Positions 52,488 to 61,116 of a stretch of DNA of 64,000 nt are shown one piece after another (positions within the stretch are counted from its first letter, which is position 1; the number at the start of each line of letters is the position of its first letter). The translations under genes and the position numbers were made by a program. Under the pieces are notes generated by a model that saw nothing but the letters and a program-made list of their open reading frames with translations, did not search any database and was not told where the DNA came from. The stretch comes from Paenirhizobium cremeum (GTDB taxonomy: Bacteria > Pseudomonadota > Alphaproteobacteria > Rhizobiales > Rhizobiaceae): assembly GCF_022884085.1 (NCBI RefSeq), contig NZ_JAGGCS010000020.1, forward strand, positions 1 to 64,000. Direction: 5' to 3'.

Positions 52488-53693
52488 TCAGCCGCGAAGC
52501 GCAAAAAGCGCCTTCTGGTCCTGCACGCCCTTCAGATGAAACGAACCGAGATCGTGAAATGCCGGACGCTGCTCCTTGGGCATCAGAGCGATGAATTCGC
52601 GGGAAGCGAGCGCGGTCTCCTTGATGGAACTGCACATCGCCGCCATGCGGCACACCTCGTTGACGGCGGGACCGATGACGGTGAAATCGAGGCGCTCGTC
52701 GCTACCGACATTTCCGTAAAACACCTCGCCCTCGTGAAGGGCAAGATAGACGGAAGTCGTCGCGAGGTTCTCCTCGCGACGCCGCCGATTCAATTCCTCG
52801 ATCCTGAGCGCCGCATCGGCCCGCGCCTGCAGCGCCGCCTGTGCCGCCGCACGCGGGTCGTCATGATTGAAGATCGCCAGAATGCCGTCGCCGACAAGTT
52901 TCAGAATATCGCCGCCGGCAGCATGTACGGCCGAAATGACCGCATCGGCATAGTCGTTGAGAAAGGCGATGAGCTGTCCGCTCTCCATGGTCTCAGACAG
53001 CGAAGTATAGTTTTCCATGTCGGAGTACCAGAGCACCGTCCGGATGGTCTCCACCCTGCCCCGTTCGATACTGCCCTCGAGCACCCGGCGGCCGGGATCG
53101 CGCCCGAGATAGACCTCGACGAGCGACTTGGCGATCTGGTTGAGAGAGGCCGCTTTGACCGCCAACGCCAGAGATGCGACAAGTATGCGCAGTGCGTTGA
53201 GATCGTCAGGCGTAAACCCGCCGGGCTTGGCTGACGACCAGCGGGAGCACATGTTTTCGATTTCGCCAATTCTGCTCTCGCCACCAAGCTTGTGGATCAG
53301 CGCGAAATAGTCGGTATGCCCTTCGGCGATGAGATCAGGGATGATCCCGAACCGGGATTCGACCGAACCTTCCAGCGGAATGTGAAGCTCGCAAAGGTCG
53401 CGTTCAGTCATATAGTAGAAAGGACTACCTCGCCACAACTCAGCATTGCGCATCGCCTCATGCCGCCAAAACTCCCGGACCTCCGAGCGCCCCTGGCTCG
53501 CCACATTCCAGAAAACGCCTTCTGATTCCTGCACGGGATGCAGCGTGTCGAAAAACAGCACCGCCTGGGCGATTTCCAGCCCGGTGTCGCGTAGGCGACT
53601 GCAGAATCCATCGACAAGCGCCGTCTCGCTCGCCCCGAGCAGTCCCTGTTCGATAAGCCAGCCATTGATCGAATCCAGCTGTTCCCGGTTCAT
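52488..53693 (-). CDS. Class III adenylate/guanylate cyclase
   Basis: 401 residues from ATG 53693 (GGAAGGG upstream); 53714 and 53738 are in-frame alternatives. An N-terminal region of about 190 residues of unknown fold, without membrane segments, precedes a class III cyclase domain (about 205-400). Both metal aspartates are present (VLWYSDMENYTSLSE and LKLVGDGILAIFN), as is DFTVIGPAVNEVCRM carrying the Asn and Arg needed for transition-state stabilisation. The enzyme therefore looks active and soluble. This form, with an N-terminal sensor-like region, is common in multiples in rhizobial genomes. No obvious partner is encoded nearby. Confidence 0.85.
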   Translation of the reverse strand: MNREQLDSINGWLIEQGLLGASETALVDGFCSRLRDTGLEIAQAVLFFDTLHPVQESEGVFWNVASQGRSEVREFWRHEAMRNAELWRGSPFYYMTERDLCELHIPLEGSVESRFGIIPDLIAEGHTDYFALIHKLGGESRIGEIENMCSRWSSAKPGGFTPDDLNALRILVASLALAVKAASLNQIAKSLVEVYLGRDPGRRVLEGSIERGRVETIRTVLWYSDMENYTSLSETMESGQLIAFLNDYADAVISAVHAAGGDILKLVGDGILAIFNHDDPRAAAQAALQARADAALRIEELNRRRREENLATTSVYLALHEGEVFYGNVGSDERLDFTVIGPAVNEVCRMAAMCSSIKETALASREFIALMPKEQRPAFHDLGSFHLKGVQDQKALFALRG

Positions 53694-53847
53694 GGAATGC
53701 CCTTCCGCCGCCATAGCGCTCTCTCTTTTACCGGGCATTATCTGAAAACGGCGAGGCCGAATTTCAACCGGCGTTTCCAAAGATATATGAAGCAAGGCAA
53801 GCGGAAGGATGGATCGGGACGCGCTGTCTCGACGGAAATCGCCGCGC

Positions 53848-54000
53848 TTAGAGAGCGGCGAGAAAGGTAATGGCGTACGACACCGCAACCAAGCCAAGCA
53901 GCACGGCCAGCAATCTTCGCATGATACCAGGTGGATTGACGTTTCGAGCCGTAAAGATGCGGCGCCTCGGATAGATGCACTCGCGGACAGAGCGAAGCAT
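53848..54000 (-). CDS. 50-residue small membrane protein
   Basis: ATG at 54000 with AGGAG seven bases upstream. A basic N-terminal half (MLRSVRECIYPRRRIF) precedes one hydrophobic helix (LLAVLLGLVAVSYAITFLAAL) running to the C-terminus, suggesting a tail-anchored inner-membrane protein. It lies between the DapA-like gene (56 bp upstream) and the cyclase gene, all leftward. No family recognised. Confidence 0.5.
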   Translation of the reverse strand: MLRSVRECIYPRRRIFTARNVNPPGIMRRLLAVLLGLVAVSYAITFLAAL

Positions 54001-54056
54001 GACAGGCTCCTGTGTTTGCCGCCGACGGAGGTCCCGGACCGGCGTCGATGCGAAGA

Positions 54057-54962
54057 TCAGGCTGCGACGGTGGCTTCGCCTTCACAGCGTGCGAACGGCG
54101 CGAAGGCGTGCCGGATTCCGATGATCGTTTCCGGTTCCGCCGCCACCAGCGGTAAGCGGACATCGGCGGGATGCTGATGGATGAACGACGTCGCCTCCTT
54201 CAGGGCCGCGATGTCATCGGGTCCACAGGACGCAAGCGCAGACACGATCTCCTGATGAAGCGCCGTCATCCTCCCGAGCTCCGCCGAGGCATCGAGGATA
54301 GACCTGACGTGCGATGGCAACACATTCGCAAGCGGGGAGATCGCGCCGTTGCCGCCGGAGGCGATGAAGGCCGGCAATGTCCTGCAGTCGCGGGAGAGGT
54401 GAAGATAACGTCGTCTCAGGTTCGCTGGCAGGCCCGCGAAAAAGCCGAGCCTGGCCTGGCCATGACAGACGGCGACGATGCCTTCCGTGCTTGCCAGTCC
54501 CGAGAGAAGTCCCATGCCGAAATCGATGGCGGTTCGGCCGGGATCGTCATCGACGATGATCGGAACCGGCACTGCATCGGCAATTGATCTGAAATGCTCG
54601 ACCACGCCGGCAAGCCGGGGTTTCGAGTAGTACGGGATCGTTACCAGCAATGCATCCGCCCCAAGCCGCACCGCCCGGCGCGCCAGATCGATCGATGCCG
54701 TCGTGCAGTTCGTGCCGGTTGCGGCGATGACGGACAGGCGGCCTTGTGCCCGCTGGACGCAGGCGCTGATGATTGCATCCCGTTCCTGTGCGTCGAGCGC
54801 GTGTCCCTCGCCGAAGGCATCGAGGATGACGATCCCGTCCATGCCCGCCGCGACCTGCCGGTCTATCGCCGCATTCAGCGCGGCGATGTCGCACCGGTCC
54901 TCGCTGAAAGGGGTGAGCAGCGGGGTGAACCCTGCAGGGCATCGGTGTCGAAACGGCATCAT
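54057..54962 (-). CDS. DapA-fold protein lacking catalytic Tyr and Lys
   Basis: 301 residues, alignable end to end with dihydrodipicolinate synthase-family enzymes (FTPLLTPFSED near the start, PYYSKP, DDPGRTAID). The usual catalytic residues are replaced. The Tyr of YNVP is Asp138 (IIVDDDPGR), the Schiff-base Lys is Cys166 (GIVAVCHGQA), and the GTTGE loop reads DAFGE. It therefore cannot work by the normal Schiff-base mechanism and may bind a ligand or protein instead. AGGAG lies about ten bases upstream. It follows the biuret/amidohydrolase operon after 163 bp, with a hairpin between, so its link to that operon is uncertain. Confidence 0.75.
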   Translation of the reverse strand: MMPFRHRCPAGFTPLLTPFSEDRCDIAALNAAIDRQVAAGMDGIVILDAFGEGHALDAQERDAIISACVQRAQGRLSVIAATGTNCTTASIDLARRAVRLGADALLVTIPYYSKPRLAGVVEHFRSIADAVPVPIIVDDDPGRTAIDFGMGLLSGLASTEGIVAVCHGQARLGFFAGLPANLRRRYLHLSRDCRTLPAFIASGGNGAISPLANVLPSHVRSILDASAELGRMTALHQEIVSALASCGPDDIAALKEATSFIHQHPADVRLPLVAAEPETIIGIRHAFAPFARCEGEATVAA

Positions 54963-55081
54963 GACGGAGCGCTCCTGTTATGTTGAACAGAAACTGGCCC
55001 CGATCGCATAGGATTTCGATAGGACTGCCGATGCGATCATATCAAGGTTTCATAGGCGCCCGATCCGCTGAACGAGCCGAC

Positions 55082-55098
55082 GGTCGGCACTGCCGACC
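55082..55098 (-). terminator. Short perfect hairpin after the amidohydrolase operon
   Basis: GGTCGGCA (55082-55089) and TGCCGACC (55091-55098) form a tight dyad 27 bp downstream of the last amidohydrolase stop. It has no T-run, so it is either a Rho-assisted terminator or an operator in front of the DapA-fold gene. Confidence 0.4.
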
Positions 55099-55125
55099 TT
55101 GCCACGACGAGACCGAAAGGCTTCA

Positions 55126-56352
55126 TCAAGGCCGGAATACTTCCGGAAGGCCATTCCAGAAGCTTTGCCGCCCTCTTTTCCAGCCTCCGACGACACGGGA
55201 GACCTCGCGCACGGCATCGGCCGGACCGGCGCAATCGAGGAGTACGACGGTCGCGTCCCCTCCGACGGAGAGGCCATGGGGCTTGTCCATCAGCCTCGCC
55301 GCCAAATCCGAGACCATGGAAAAGACGAGCGTCATGTCGTCGTCTCGCGAAAGCTGGGCGACATTGGCGTAGAGGTTCGCCATTCTGACCAGCGAGGCGT
55401 CGCCATAGGGCGTGAACGGGTTGAGCACGTTGTTGGTGGCAATCGAGGTGACGACCCCGCATTCGGCAAGGAGATGTGCGGGCGCGACACCGCGCGGAAC
55501 AAGCGTCTCATATGCACGGCCATTGAGGAAGAGGTCGGTCGCGGGCAGAGCGGTAAGCGCGATACCGGCTTCGGAGAGGCGCGCGGCAAGCGCCTTGACC
55601 GCATCCGCCGGAAGCGCCGAGAGGTTGGTGACATGCCCGACCGAGACCCGCCCGCCCCAGCCGTGCTGCACCGTCTCCTCGATGACGGCGGGAAGATTGG
55701 TGTTATCGGGATTGAGGTCGAAATCGAGATGAAAATCGACGGCGACATCATGTTTCAGGGCGAGTTCGAAGATCAGTTCCACATGCCGGCGCGGATCGGG
55801 ATCGGTATAGGGGCAGCCGCCCACGAGGTCCGCCCCTTCCGACAGGGCCTTGTCCAGCATGGCAAGTGTCTCCGGCTCCTGCGTCAGCCCTTCCTGAGCG
55901 AAAGCGCAGATCTCGATGTCGATGGCGAAGGCATAATCCGCCTTCACCCTGAGGATCGCCTCGAAGGAGCGGTAGCCGGCGCGCGGATCGATCTCGACGA
56001 AGGTGCGCAACCGCGTCGTGCCGTTGATGATTGCCTTTTCCACCACGCCCGAGGCACGGGCATAGACATCCTCCACCTCGAAGCCCTTCTTGGCGCGGGC
56101 GGTTTCCCGGACTGCTTCGGCAAGCGTGCCTTCGCAGATCGTGCAGCGGCCGAGAATGCCGGCCTTGTCGAGATGAATATGGCTCTCGACGAAGCCGCTG
56201 AAGGCAAAGGCCCCCTTCGCGTCGGTCTCCGTCACCGCCTCGCAGCGGAATGCGGGCTCGATGGCCGCGATCACGCCGTCCTTCACGGCGATATCCACCG
56301 GTCCACCGTTCTGCTCGGTCAGCGCATTTCGTATCACCAGATCGAACACCAT
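55126..56352 (-). CDS. Amidohydrolase of the cytosine deaminase/AtzC type
   Basis: 408 residues. The metal motif HxH is in FVESHIHLDKAG, followed by VDFHLDFD (third His), a His in SVGHVTNL and an Asn/Asp region near NNVLNPF. The HIHLDK start and general layout match cytosine deaminase and N-isopropylammelide hydrolase relatives, which deaminate pyrimidine or triazine rings. AAGGAAAGG precedes the ATG. It is the last gene of a leftward operon with allophanate hydrolase and a biuret-hydrolase-type enzyme, 24 bp after the GGT-like gene. A role in opening or deaminating an N-rich ring or amide upstream of biuret is plausible but unproven. Confidence 0.8.
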   Translation of the reverse strand: MVFDLVIRNALTEQNGGPVDIAVKDGVIAAIEPAFRCEAVTETDAKGAFAFSGFVESHIHLDKAGILGRCTICEGTLAEAVRETARAKKGFEVEDVYARASGVVEKAIINGTTRLRTFVEIDPRAGYRSFEAILRVKADYAFAIDIEICAFAQEGLTQEPETLAMLDKALSEGADLVGGCPYTDPDPRRHVELIFELALKHDVAVDFHLDFDLNPDNTNLPAVIEETVQHGWGGRVSVGHVTNLSALPADAVKALAARLSEAGIALTALPATDLFLNGRAYETLVPRGVAPAHLLAECGVVTSIATNNVLNPFTPYGDASLVRMANLYANVAQLSRDDDMTLVFSMVSDLAARLMDKPHGLSVGGDATVVLLDCAGPADAVREVSRVVGGWKRGRQSFWNGLPEVFRP

Positions 56353-56376
56353 GCCGCCTTTCCTTTGCGAATCCCG

Positions 56377-57969
56377 TTAGATGGCAATGGCCCCGCCATC
56401 GCTGCGCGGATCGTGCGCGCCATGCATGGTGCCGTCGGCATCGATGCGGATCACACCCGCCTGCCCACCCAGCGGACTGAGCGCGCCGATGGGCGAGACG
56501 GTATGGCCGAGCGCCTGCAGGGCGGCGAACACGGCTTCCCCGGCATTTTCCTCGAGTTTCAGGCTGTCGCGGCTGTCGGAAAAGGTCTTGCCGAGCAGGA
56601 AGCGCGGCCGTGCCAGCGCTTCCGCCGGGTTAAGACCGTGGTCGATCAGCAGGCTGAGCAGCAGCGCAAGCGTCTGCGGTTGGCCGTCCGCCCCTTGCGT
56701 GCCATAGACGAGATGCGGCCGGCCGTCTTTCAGCGCGAGGCCGGGATTGAGCGTGTAGAAGGGCCGCTTTCCCGGTGCAAGACGATTGGGACTTTGCGGA
56801 TCGAGGCTGAAGGCCGCCCCGCGGTTCTGCCAGAGAATGCCGGTGTCTCCTGCGACGACCCCGCTTCCCCAATCGAAATAGATGCTCTGCAAAACGCAGG
56901 CCGACCGCCCCTCGGCATCGACGGCGGCAAGAAAGGAGGTGTCACCGTGACGGTAGGCATGCGGCCAGTCCATCGCCCTGTCGGGATCGATGGCCGAGGC
57001 CTTTGCCGCGAGACGGGCAGGATCGAGCATCGCCGTCATCGGACCGATGTCGCTAAAATCCGGATCGCCGAGCCGATGACGATCGATGAAGGCCTGCTTC
57101 ACCGCCTCGACGAGATAGTGGTAGTAGCCAGGGCTTGCCGATTCCATATCGGGTATCGGGTGATGGCCGAGCACACCCATGATGCCGAGCGTGGTGGTGC
57201 CCTGGGTCGGCGGCGGCGGAGCAAAGAGCGTCACATCCCGGTAATCGAGACGGGCGGGCTCTGCGAAACGGGCCTGCGTTACAGCGAGATCCGCGGATGT
57301 CAGCGGCGAACCGGCCTCGGTCAGCCCGCGGACTATGCGGGTGGCGAGTTCGCCTTCGTAGAAGGTTCTCGCACCCTCACGGGCGATGGCCTCCAATGTG
57401 CGGGCAAGCTCGGGCTGGCGTTGGATGCCCTGGCCGACGAAGAGCGTGGCAAAGCCCGGCCACATCTCGCGTTCGCCGGCGCGGAAGTCGAACCAGAAAC
57501 GTTGCGAGGGGCTGACTTCGAAGCCCTCTTGGGCAAGGACAATGGACGGCTCGAGCAACCGGGCAAGTGTCTCACGACCTCCCCACCGGTCGGAGGAAAG
57601 GGAGAGCAGTTGCTGCCAGCTATCAACCATGCAGGCCGTGGTCAGCGTCGAACCCGGCCCGCGCACGGGTATCTCGCTGATATCTGCCGCACCTGCCGCT
57701 TCCGCCGCCTGTCCGATGCCGAGCAGGCAGGAAACATTCCCCGATGCATCGCCGATCATCCACACGGCATCGCCGCCGAGGCCGCAGAAATGCGGATAAA
57801 GCACGGAAAGGGCGGCTCCTGCAGCAATCACCGCCTCGATGGCATTGCCGCCGCGCTTCAGCACCTCGGCGCCGGCCTGGCTTGCCTGCCAGTGCGGCGC
57901 GACCACCATGCCCTTGCGGCTGGCTGCGGTGCTCTTGTCCGTCATCTCGCCGCCAGCGGGCTCCATCAC
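56377..57969 (-). CDS. Gamma-glutamyltransferase-family Ntn hydrolase
   Basis: 530 residues. The N-terminal MVVAPHWQASQAGAEVLKRGGNAIEAV and GLGGDAVWM are family hallmarks. The autoprocessing/catalytic Thr is in YRHGDTSFLAAVD, giving a large and a small subunit. There is no signal peptide, unlike the periplasmic glutathione-degrading GGTs, so it is cytoplasmic. Cytoplasmic relatives act as acylases or amidases on glutamyl or other N-acyl amides. It overlaps the upstream amidohydrolase stop by 4 bp. In this operon it may release an amine or amide substrate for the hydrolases (inference). Confidence 0.82.
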   Translation of the reverse strand: MMEPAGGEMTDKSTAASRKGMVVAPHWQASQAGAEVLKRGGNAIEAVIAAGAALSVLYPHFCGLGGDAVWMIGDASGNVSCLLGIGQAAEAAGAADISEIPVRGPGSTLTTACMVDSWQQLLSLSSDRWGGRETLARLLEPSIVLAQEGFEVSPSQRFWFDFRAGEREMWPGFATLFVGQGIQRQPELARTLEAIAREGARTFYEGELATRIVRGLTEAGSPLTSADLAVTQARFAEPARLDYRDVTLFAPPPPTQGTTTLGIMGVLGHHPIPDMESASPGYYHYLVEAVKQAFIDRHRLGDPDFSDIGPMTAMLDPARLAAKASAIDPDRAMDWPHAYRHGDTSFLAAVDAEGRSACVLQSIYFDWGSGVVAGDTGILWQNRGAAFSLDPQSPNRLAPGKRPFYTLNPGLALKDGRPHLVYGTQGADGQPQTLALLLSLLIDHGLNPAEALARPRFLLGKTFSDSRDSLKLEENAGEAVFAALQALGHTVSPIGALSPLGGQAGVIRIDADGTMHGAHDPRSDGGAIAI

Positions 57970-59219
57970 CGCAGGACCTTGCCGTTTTCGGCGACGAGGC
58001 GTCCGGCCTTGAACACCCGGCGGTTCTTAGGCACGGCGACGACGGCCTGAGGCACGTGTTCGGCGTCGAGCGTGGTGAAATCCGCTTTTGCGCCCGGTTC
58101 GATGCCGTAGCCTTCGAGCCTCAGCGCCTTTGCGCCCCCCGATGTCACGACGTCGAAGGCAAGCGACAGTTCGGGGTCGGTGTAGAAGCCGGAGCGATAG
58201 CCGATGATTTCGGCGCGGCGCAGCATGTCGCCATCGCCGTAGGGCCACCAGGAATCGCGGATGTTGTCGCTGCCGGAAAACACCGTCACGCCTTCGCTGG
58301 CGAGAAGGGCGACCGGCGGGAAATTATGGGCCCCGGGGGCATTGGTCATGATCGCGACGCCGCTCCTGGCAATCAGGCCGGCGATCTTGCGGGCCGCATC
58401 CGCTGCCAGATCGCCAAGACCATAGGCGTGGCTCACCGCCACATGGCCCTGCATGCCGAGTGCCGTGGTGCGCGCGCAGATTTCCTCGATGGTGAAGGCG
58501 CCGAGCGTGCCGGCATCGTGCAGGTGGATATCGACATCGACGCCGTGTTTCTCTGCGACGCCGAACACGACATCGAGATGGCCGGTGACATCGCGGTCGA
58601 AGCTTCCCGGATCCAGCCCGCCGACGAGATCCGCGCCGAGCCTGACGGCCTCATCGAGCAGCGCCGGTGTGCCGGGGCTTTTCAGGATGCCGCTCTGCGG
58701 AAAGGCGACGAGCTGGATGTCGATGATCCCGAGATATTCCTCGCGCACGGCCAGGATGGTTTCGAGCGATTTCAGCCCGACCGAACCGTCGACCATCACA
58801 TGGCTGCGCATGGCGAGCGAGCCATTGGCGATGCAGAGGTCGAGCTGGTTGCGGGCGCGTGTCGCCATGGGCGCGGCGTTCGCCATGTTCTCGGCCTGGA
58901 AGGTCACACGCTCATGCACGTCGAAACCGTTGGTGCAGGGCCGATGCGGTATCCACTTGTCGCCGTAGAAGCTGGTATCGAGATGGATATGCCCCTCGAC
59001 GAAGCTCGGCACGAGAAGCGCGCCGGCGATATCCACTATGGACCCGGTAGCCACAGCCGATCCCGCGGCTTCGATGGTGGCGATGCGGCCGTCCTTTATG
59101 TCGATATCGACAAGGCGGCCATCCGCCAACCTGGCATTGGTGAAAACGGTATCGGTCAAAGCCTTTCGCCCCTTCTCATGCGCTCCATCGAACCCCGATG
59201 CAGGTGTGCATTGCATCAT
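57966..59219 (-). CDS. Amidohydrolase of the cytosine deaminase family
   Basis: About 417 residues. HxH is in FVEGHIHLDTSFYG, with further His in DVDIHLHDAG and AVSHAYGLG and Asp in FSGSDNIRDSWWPYG, so a mononuclear-metal deaminase site seems complete. It is a diverged paralogue of the amidohydrolase at 55126. The start is uncertain: ATG 59219 lacks a ribosome binding site, while TTG 59159, about ten bases after AAGGGG, would give the more family-like start TDTVFTNARLADG. It lies 63 bp downstream of the allophanate hydrolase and overlaps the GGT-like gene. Confidence 0.8.
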   Translation of the reverse strand: MMQCTPASGFDGAHEKGRKALTDTVFTNARLADGRLVDIDIKDGRIATIEAAGSAVATGSIVDIAGALLVPSFVEGHIHLDTSFYGDKWIPHRPCTNGFDVHERVTFQAENMANAAPMATRARNQLDLCIANGSLAMRSHVMVDGSVGLKSLETILAVREEYLGIIDIQLVAFPQSGILKSPGTPALLDEAVRLGADLVGGLDPGSFDRDVTGHLDVVFGVAEKHGVDVDIHLHDAGTLGAFTIEEICARTTALGMQGHVAVSHAYGLGDLAADAARKIAGLIARSGVAIMTNAPGAHNFPPVALLASEGVTVFSGSDNIRDSWWPYGDGDMLRRAEIIGYRSGFYTDPELSLAFDVVTSGGAKALRLEGYGIEPGAKADFTTLDAEHVPQAVVAVPKNRRVFKAGRLVAENGKVLR

Positions 59220-59282
59220 CTCTGCAAGGTATAGCGGACCCGGCGAACGGATCGCCAGATCGTTTTTTGAGGCGCCCTGAAC

Positions 59283-61112
59283 TCAACCACTCTGAGCAGC
59301 GCGATAGGCCCGCCAGCCGCCGTAGGCGGTGATGTCCGGCTGGCCGGCGACAGCCGCGCTTTCGCAGAGGAAGCCGGTCACCTCAGAACCGTCCGCCAGC
59401 GTCAGCTTGCCGACTCCGAGCGGGGCCGGAATGCGGCCGATGAAATCGCCGAAGCCCGCAACCGGCAAGGCCCAGATCTCAACGGCCACAGGCGCGCCGC
59501 CTTCGGCGCGGATGAGACCCGGCTTTGCCGGAACGGTGCCGGTCAGCGCATAGAGCCTGTATTCGCCGCTGGTGGTAGTGGAGCGACGGAAGAAGCCGCC
59601 GCGCTCGACAAGTTCGTAGTTGAGCGGCATGCCGGTGAGATGGGCGCCGACCACGGCGATTTCCCGGTAGCCTTCCGGCAGCGGCTGTTCGGTCGCGTCC
59701 GGATAGGGGTTGTCGAACTTGGCGAGCTTGAGGCCCGTCGCCCGGTGGAAGGCGGCGGCGATGCCGGCCGCGCGGGCCTCCTCGAAACCCGGCGCGAGGA
59801 AGGTGACGCCGAGCGGCAGGCCGTCCTTGCGGAAGCCGTTGGGCACGGCGATGCCGCAAAGACCCATCAGGTTGACGAAGTTGGTGTAGATGCCGAGCCT
59901 GCTGTTCAGCTCGATCGGGTTTTCGGCGATCTCTTCCTTGGTGTAGATGGTCGGCGTTGTGGGCACCATCAGAACGGCGATGTCGTCCCATACGGCGCGA
60001 GTATCGCGCTTCAGTTCCGCGATGCGGTGGATTGCCGCGAAGGTATCGATGGCGCTGAAATTGCCGGATTTAGACAGGATCTGCCGGGTGACCGGATGGA
60101 TCGCATCCCGGTATTTCTCAAGCACCCTGTCGAGGCTGAGCGCGCGTTCGGAAATCCACGGACCGTCATAGAGAATGCGCTGGGTTTCCTCGAAGGGAGT
60201 GAAATCCACCTCGACCTTCTCGCCGCCCATCGCGATGAGCCGTTCGACGGCCTCGCTGAACAGACGCTCGGCCTCGGCATCGCCGAAAAAGCGCAGGGCA
60301 TCGCCTGCCGGCACGCCGAAACGGAATGTCTTGGGCGGTGCGATGGGAACCAGCGGAACGCCGTCGGCTTCCGGCTTCGAGAAGGGGTAGGACGGGTCGT
60401 AGCCGGCCATCAGGTCGAGCACCGTCATGCCGTCCTCCACCGTCAGCGAAAACACCGACAGCGTTTCGATGGTCTTCACACAGCCGCCGCCGGAGACGCA
60501 GGCATTGCTGACGAGGCCTGGCGTCGGCTTGATACCGACGATATTGTTGAAGCCCGCCGGAACGCGGCCGGAGCCGGCGGCATCGTTGGCGATGGAAAAG
60601 CTGGAAAGGCCGGCGGCAACGGAAACGCCCGAACCGGAGGAGGAGCCACCGGAGATGTAACGCTCGTCGAACACCGATGAGCAGGCGCCGTAAGGCGAGC
60701 GCATGCCGACGAGGCCGATGCCGAACTGGTCCATGTTGGTCTTGCCGATCAAAAGCGCGCCGGCGGAAAACAGCCGGTCAAGCGCCTGGCCGCTGGAGGT
60801 GGCGACATAAGCGCCTTCCTTCAGCGCATTGGTGGTCGGCAGCCCCACGATATCGTTGCAGTCCTTGACCGAGAAGGGAATGCCCCAGAGCGGCCGGCCG
60901 TCATGGCCTTCGGCTTCCAGTTCGGCGGCAGCCTTCAGCGCGGTTTCGCGCGGCACGAGATAGATCCACACATGATCGTCGCCACGCGCTTCGATGCGGT
61001 CGTAGATGGCGTTGACGACGCGGGTCGGCGTCAGCGCTCCGCTGGCATAGGCATTGCCGAGCGTGGCGAGATCGAGACTGCCCGTGGCGTCGGACCAGGT
61101 GAATTCTGACAT
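59283..61112 (-). CDS. atzF: Allophanate hydrolase
   Basis: 609 residues, the normal length for AtzF-type enzymes. The amidase-signature domain (about 1-460) has the Ser-Ser-Lys machinery: Lys in GIPFSVKDCND, and GGSSSGSGVSVAAG with NDAAGSGRVPAGFNN. The C-terminal domain (about 480-605: VVGAHLTGMPLNYELVERGG, YRLYALTGTVPAKPG) is specific to allophanate hydrolase. It converts allophanate to two ammonium and two bicarbonate, the last step of biuret, cyanurate or guanylurea use. It sits 4 bp after the degenerate isochorismatase gene and two genes after the biuret-hydrolase-type gene. Confidence 0.92.
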   Translation of the reverse strand: MSEFTWSDATGSLDLATLGNAYASGALTPTRVVNAIYDRIEARGDDHVWIYLVPRETALKAAAELEAEGHDGRPLWGIPFSVKDCNDIVGLPTTNALKEGAYVATSSGQALDRLFSAGALLIGKTNMDQFGIGLVGMRSPYGACSSVFDERYISGGSSSGSGVSVAAGLSSFSIANDAAGSGRVPAGFNNIVGIKPTPGLVSNACVSGGGCVKTIETLSVFSLTVEDGMTVLDLMAGYDPSYPFSKPEADGVPLVPIAPPKTFRFGVPAGDALRFFGDAEAERLFSEAVERLIAMGGEKVEVDFTPFEETQRILYDGPWISERALSLDRVLEKYRDAIHPVTRQILSKSGNFSAIDTFAAIHRIAELKRDTRAVWDDIAVLMVPTTPTIYTKEEIAENPIELNSRLGIYTNFVNLMGLCGIAVPNGFRKDGLPLGVTFLAPGFEEARAAGIAAAFHRATGLKLAKFDNPYPDATEQPLPEGYREIAVVGAHLTGMPLNYELVERGGFFRRSTTTSGEYRLYALTGTVPAKPGLIRAEGGAPVAVEIWALPVAGFGDFIGRIPAPLGVGKLTLADGSEVTGFLCESAAVAGQPDITAYGGWRAYRAAQSG

Positions 61113-61116
61113 GATG

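Noticed and set aside
55099..58050. A plus-strand frame of almost 1000 codons opposite the amidohydrolase and GGT-like genes
   Set aside because: Shadow; the minus strand encodes full enzymes with intact catalytic motifs and overlapping start/stop codons.
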